Shown piece after piece: positions 13,109 to 15,328 of a stretch of DNA of 15,328 bases. This DNA is from an uncultured Flavobacteriales bacterium (GTDB lineage: Bacteria > Bacteroidota > Bacteroidia > Flavobacteriales_D > Sanyastnellaceae). How positions within the stretch are numbered: the first letter of the stretch is position 1; each line of letters begins with the position of its first letter. The position numbers were made by a program, and so were the translations under genes. Location: NCBI GenBank assembly GCA_938092195.1, contig CALKHD010000039.1, forward strand, positions 1 to 15,328, given 5' to 3'. A model generated the notes under the pieces. The model had not been told where the DNA came from. It saw only the letters and a program-made list of their open reading frames with translations, and did no database searches.

Positions 13109-14998
13109 ATGGGCGCGCTTGCGGCATTGAATCCATTCTTCTGGAAGTACCGCGGCAGACTGGCCTTGGGTTTCATTTTCGTCTTTCTGACGAATGCATT
13201 TTCGGTCTTTGCACCCGTGGTCATTGGCGAGGGCATCAACGCCCTTCAAGATGCCTACACCCGTTTCCTGAAGCCTCTGTCCGAGGGAGCCGACCCCAGC
13301 TCTGTTTTTAATGGAACATCGATCTCTCTTCCGCCGACTTTGGCTGTTTTGGCCGACGGGTTAGGTTGGGGGCTGGATGCCTTTGGCCAAATCAGCACCC
13401 AGGGAGATGTCATTGCGGCCGTGTCTGCCATCGCAGGACTTCAGGCCTTGGTTTACATGTTGGCCTACCTGCTCAAGGGGGTCTTTTCATTCATGACCCG
13501 CCAAACCATCATTGTGATGAGTCGGTTCATCGAATACGACCTCAAGGCCAGCATTTACGATCAGTACCAGAAGCTTCCGCTTTCGTTTTACAAGCAAAAT
13601 GCCACGGGTGACTTGATGAACCGAATTTCGGAGGACGTCTCCAAGGTGCGCATGTATTTGGGCCCTGCAGTCATGTATGGATTGACCTTGGTCACCATGA
13701 TGTTCCTCACCGTGGGTGTGATGCTCAGAATCGACCCCGTCTTGACCCTTTGGTCCTTGGCGCCGCTGCCCTTCATGAGCTTGGGGGTGTACCAAGTCAG
13801 CGCACGGATTCACCGGAAAAGCGACGCCGTACAAAAGCAGCAGAGCCTCTTGAGCTCCATGGTTCAGCAGGCTTTTTCCGGCATACGCGTGTTGGTTGCC
13901 CACCGCAGAGAAGCCCGCGCTGAAGCCCGCTTCACCTCCGAAGCTGATTTGTACAAAACCCGCACATTGGACCTGGTCAAGGTGGACGCCTTGTTCATGC
14001 CCATCATTGTGATGCTGGTAGGTTTGAGCACCATCCTCACCATTTATGTGGGGGGCTTGCGGGTGTTGTCTGGCCACTTGGAATTGGGTCACGTGTTCCA
14101 ATTTGTGTTTTACGTCAACTTGCTCACGTGGCCTTTTGCCTCTGTGGGCTGGGTCACCTCATTGGTCCAAAAGGCATCGGCGAGTCAAGCGAGAATCAAT
14201 GCTTTTTTGGAGGTCACGCCAGACATCGCTGACGGTCCGCAGCATGTGCCCGACATCCAAGGGCGGATTGAATTCAGCAACGTGAGCCTCACCTACCCCG
14301 ACTCGGGAATACAGGCCTTGAAAAACGTTGATTTTACCCTAGAACCCGGGCAAACCCTGGCCGTCATTGGCCGTACGGGAAGCGGAAAGAGCACCCTGGC
14401 GCAAATGGTGGCGCGCCTGTACGACCCCACTGATGGCGCTGTGAAACTGGATGGCATCCCATTGAGCGATCTGAAACTGGGCGATGTGCGCTCCGCCATT
14501 GGCTATGTGCCACAGGATGTCTTTTTGTTTTCAGACAGCATTCGCGCCAACATCGCATTTGGCACCGACGGCACGGAGGAAGCGGAAGTGATTCAAGCCG
14601 CGAAAGACGCCGATGTCCATCACAACATTGTGGACTTCCCAGACGGATATGACACCCTTCTTGGGGAACGCGGCGTGAACCTAAGCGGGGGGCAAAAGCA
14701 ACGCATCTCCATTGCACGGGCCATTCTGAGAAAGCCCCGCATCTTGATTTTTGACGACTGTCTTTCTGCAGTGGATTCAGAAACCGAGGCCAACATCCTA
14801 GGCAACCTGAAGCGAATCATGAAGGACAAGACCTCCATTTTGGTATCGCACCGGGTTTCAACCGTGAAAAGTGCTGACCTCATTTTGGTGATCGATGGCG
14901 GAAAGGTGGTGGAGCGCGGACAACACGAAGACTTGGTCCAAGCTGAGGGATTGTACGCCGAATTGAACCGAAGGCAGCAGTCCGAGCCCGATTCTTGA
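13109..14998 (+). CDS. ABC exporter half-transporter (fused permease and ATP-binding domain, MsbA/MdlB-like)
   Basis: 629 residues. An N-terminal six-helix membrane domain occupies roughly 15-355 (first helix 17-41, second about 101-126, then pairs near 186-228 and 293-350), with a coupling segment LPLSFYKQNATGDLMNRISEDV at 156-177. The ATPase domain has Walker A GRTGSGKST (421-429), Q-loop Gln469, signature LSGGQKQR (525-532), Walker B ILIFDD (545-550) and switch His581. It probably works as a dimer in the inner membrane exporting lipid, peptide or drug; the substrate is unknown. Two oddities are Asp550 in place of the usual catalytic Glu, and a loop of about 55 residues between helices 1 and 2 that would face the periplasm. 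The 10-base spacing from the TonB receptor suggests one transcript. Convergent with the gene on its right; stops are three bases apart. Confidence 0.95.
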   Translation: MGALAALNPFFWKYRGRLALGFIFVFLTNAFSVFAPVVIGEGINALQDAYTRFLKPLSEGADPSSVFNGTSISLPPTLAVLADGLGWGLDAFGQISTQGDVIAAVSAIAGLQALVYMLAYLLKGVFSFMTRQTIIVMSRFIEYDLKASIYDQYQKLPLSFYKQNATGDLMNRISEDVSKVRMYLGPAVMYGLTLVTMMFLTVGVMLRIDPVLTLWSLAPLPFMSLGVYQVSARIHRKSDAVQKQQSLLSSMVQQAFSGIRVLVAHRREARAEARFTSEADLYKTRTLDLVKVDALFMPIIVMLVGLSTILTIYVGGLRVLSGHLELGHVFQFVFYVNLLTWPFASVGWVTSLVQKASASQARINAFLEVTPDIADGPQHVPDIQGRIEFSNVSLTYPDSGIQALKNVDFTLEPGQTLAVIGRTGSGKSTLAQMVARLYDPTDGAVKLDGIPLSDLKLGDVRSAIGYVPQDVFLFSDSIRANIAFGTDGTEEAEVIQAAKDADVHHNIVDFPDGYDTLLGERGVNLSGGQKQRISIARAILRKPRILIFDDCLSAVDSETEANILGNLKRIMKDKTSILVSHRVSTVKSADLILVIDGGKVVERGQHEDLVQAEGLYAELNRRQQSEPDS

Positions 14999-15001
14999 AT
15001 C

Positions 15002-15328
15002 TCAGCAACTGTTTCCAAGCAGACTCAGAATGATCAGCAGGTCAGCGGCACCCACATGCTGGTCAAAATTCAAATCGGCTTCGTAAAACCCAATGTCCCC
15101 GAAGAGATTGAGGAATTCCAGCAAATCCTGAATCGTCACGACTTCATCCCCATTGAGGTCACCAGGACATCCCCCGTCTAGCTGCTCCAGCCCCAAGATG
15201 TATCCATTGCAATCGTTGTCCAACCCAGCCAAGGTCGGAGCTGCTCCAGGATAAACTGTGGCGTCCAAGTCGTTGCAATCATATCCAGGATTGAAAAAGG
15301 CACCTGAAGGAGGCGTGCATGACTCGAA
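15002..15328 (-). CDS. C-terminal end of a secreted protein: MopE-like metal-binding motif plus two dockerin-like calcium loops
   Basis: The frame is open from the right edge (15328, in frame) to the TGA at 15004-15002, giving the last 108 residues; the start lies outside. Residues about 17-42 read DCNDLDATVYPGA, then LDNDCNG, the signature of the MopE-type putative metal-binding repeat found in extracellular proteins. Two 12-residue EF-hand-like loops follow: DLNGDEVVTIQD (57-68) and DLNFDQHVGAAD (85-96). Each carries acids/Asn at positions 1, 3, 5 and 12 and is followed by a Leu-rich helix (LLEFLNLFG; LLIILSLLG). This resembles tandem dockerin type I repeats. The module is framed by Cys54 and the terminal Cys108, a possible disulfide. 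It ends the protein, so it may serve in anchoring or attachment. No T9SS type A/B tail is present. Confidence 0.82.
   Translation of the reverse strand, partial: FESCTPPSGAFFNPGYDCNDLDATVYPGAAPTLAGLDNDCNGYILGLEQLDGGCPGDLNGDEVVTIQDLLEFLNLFGDIGFYEADLNFDQHVGAADLLIILSLLGNSC

Noticed and set aside
13487..14101. 204-residue minus-strand open frame rich in His/Gln/Gly inside the ABC exporter
   Set aside because: Lies wholly antisense to a well-supported ABC transporter and shows the composition expected from reverse-reading its codons, with no recognisable domain.
14990..15001. Small palindrome GATTC-TT-GAATC at the ABC/right-edge gene junction as a terminator
   Set aside because: The two-base loop cannot form a stable hairpin and there is no adjacent T-run.
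1..15328. CRISPR arrays, tRNA/rRNA genes, insertion sequences, phage genes or defence systems
   Set aside because: No regularly spaced repeats, cloverleaf or rRNA sequence, transposase or integrase motifs, or terminal inverted repeats were seen; genes are tightly packed with little intergenic space.

Overview
The window is about 15.3 kb of gene-dense, moderately GC-rich bacterial DNA from a member of the Bacteroidota, most likely a marine or aquatic Flavobacteriales-type lineage. This is inferred from content: a type IX secretion (T9SS) type B sorting domain, a TonB-dependent receptor with an N-terminal carboxypeptidase-regulatory-like domain, a bacillithiol-synthesis protein (BshC), an ECF sigma / membrane protein / outer-membrane protein cassette, and a C-terminal module with dockerin-like calcium loops. 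Shine-Dalgarno sequences are essentially absent, as is usual for the phylum. I saw no tRNA, rRNA, CRISPR array, insertion sequence or phage gene.

Layout. Positions 1-1812 (minus) hold dapD (diaminopimelate/lysine synthesis) and, overlapping it by 4 bases, a family 9 glycosyltransferase (heptosyltransferase-like) that runs off the left edge. Positions 1863-2273 (plus) hold ruvX. Positions 2280-10648 (minus) are a long co-directional run. In transcription order it contains an orphan OppA/DppA-type solute-binding lipoprotein, 2-amino-3-carboxymuconate-6-semialdehyde decarboxylase (ACMSD), an ECF sigma factor, a putative anti-sigma membrane protein, a putative outer-membrane beta-barrel protein, a secreted T9SS cargo protein, bshC and a small HAD-like protein. 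The only sizeable gap in the window, 187 bases at 5505-5691, holds two inverted repeats and probably separates two transcription units. Positions 10699-14998 (plus) hold a TonB-dependent receptor followed after 10 bases by an ABC exporter half-transporter. Positions 15002-15328 (minus) are the last 108 residues of a secreted protein whose start lies outside the window.

How the genes work together. Most are independent housekeeping functions: cell-wall precursor and envelope glycan synthesis, RNase H-like nucleic-acid processing, thiol redox and aromatic catabolism. The unit with the clearest internal logic is sigma factor / single-pass membrane protein / outer-membrane protein (7944 down to 5692). 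It has a 4-base stop/start overlap and looks like an envelope-sensing regulatory cassette with uncharacterised partners. The SBP-ACMSD pair (5-base gap) and the receptor-ABC exporter pair (10-base gap) look co-transcribed, but a functional link is only inferred. I found no fully convincing novel system. The best leads are the sigma cassette, the structured 187-base intergenic region and the C-terminal MopE-like/dockerin-like module at the right edge.
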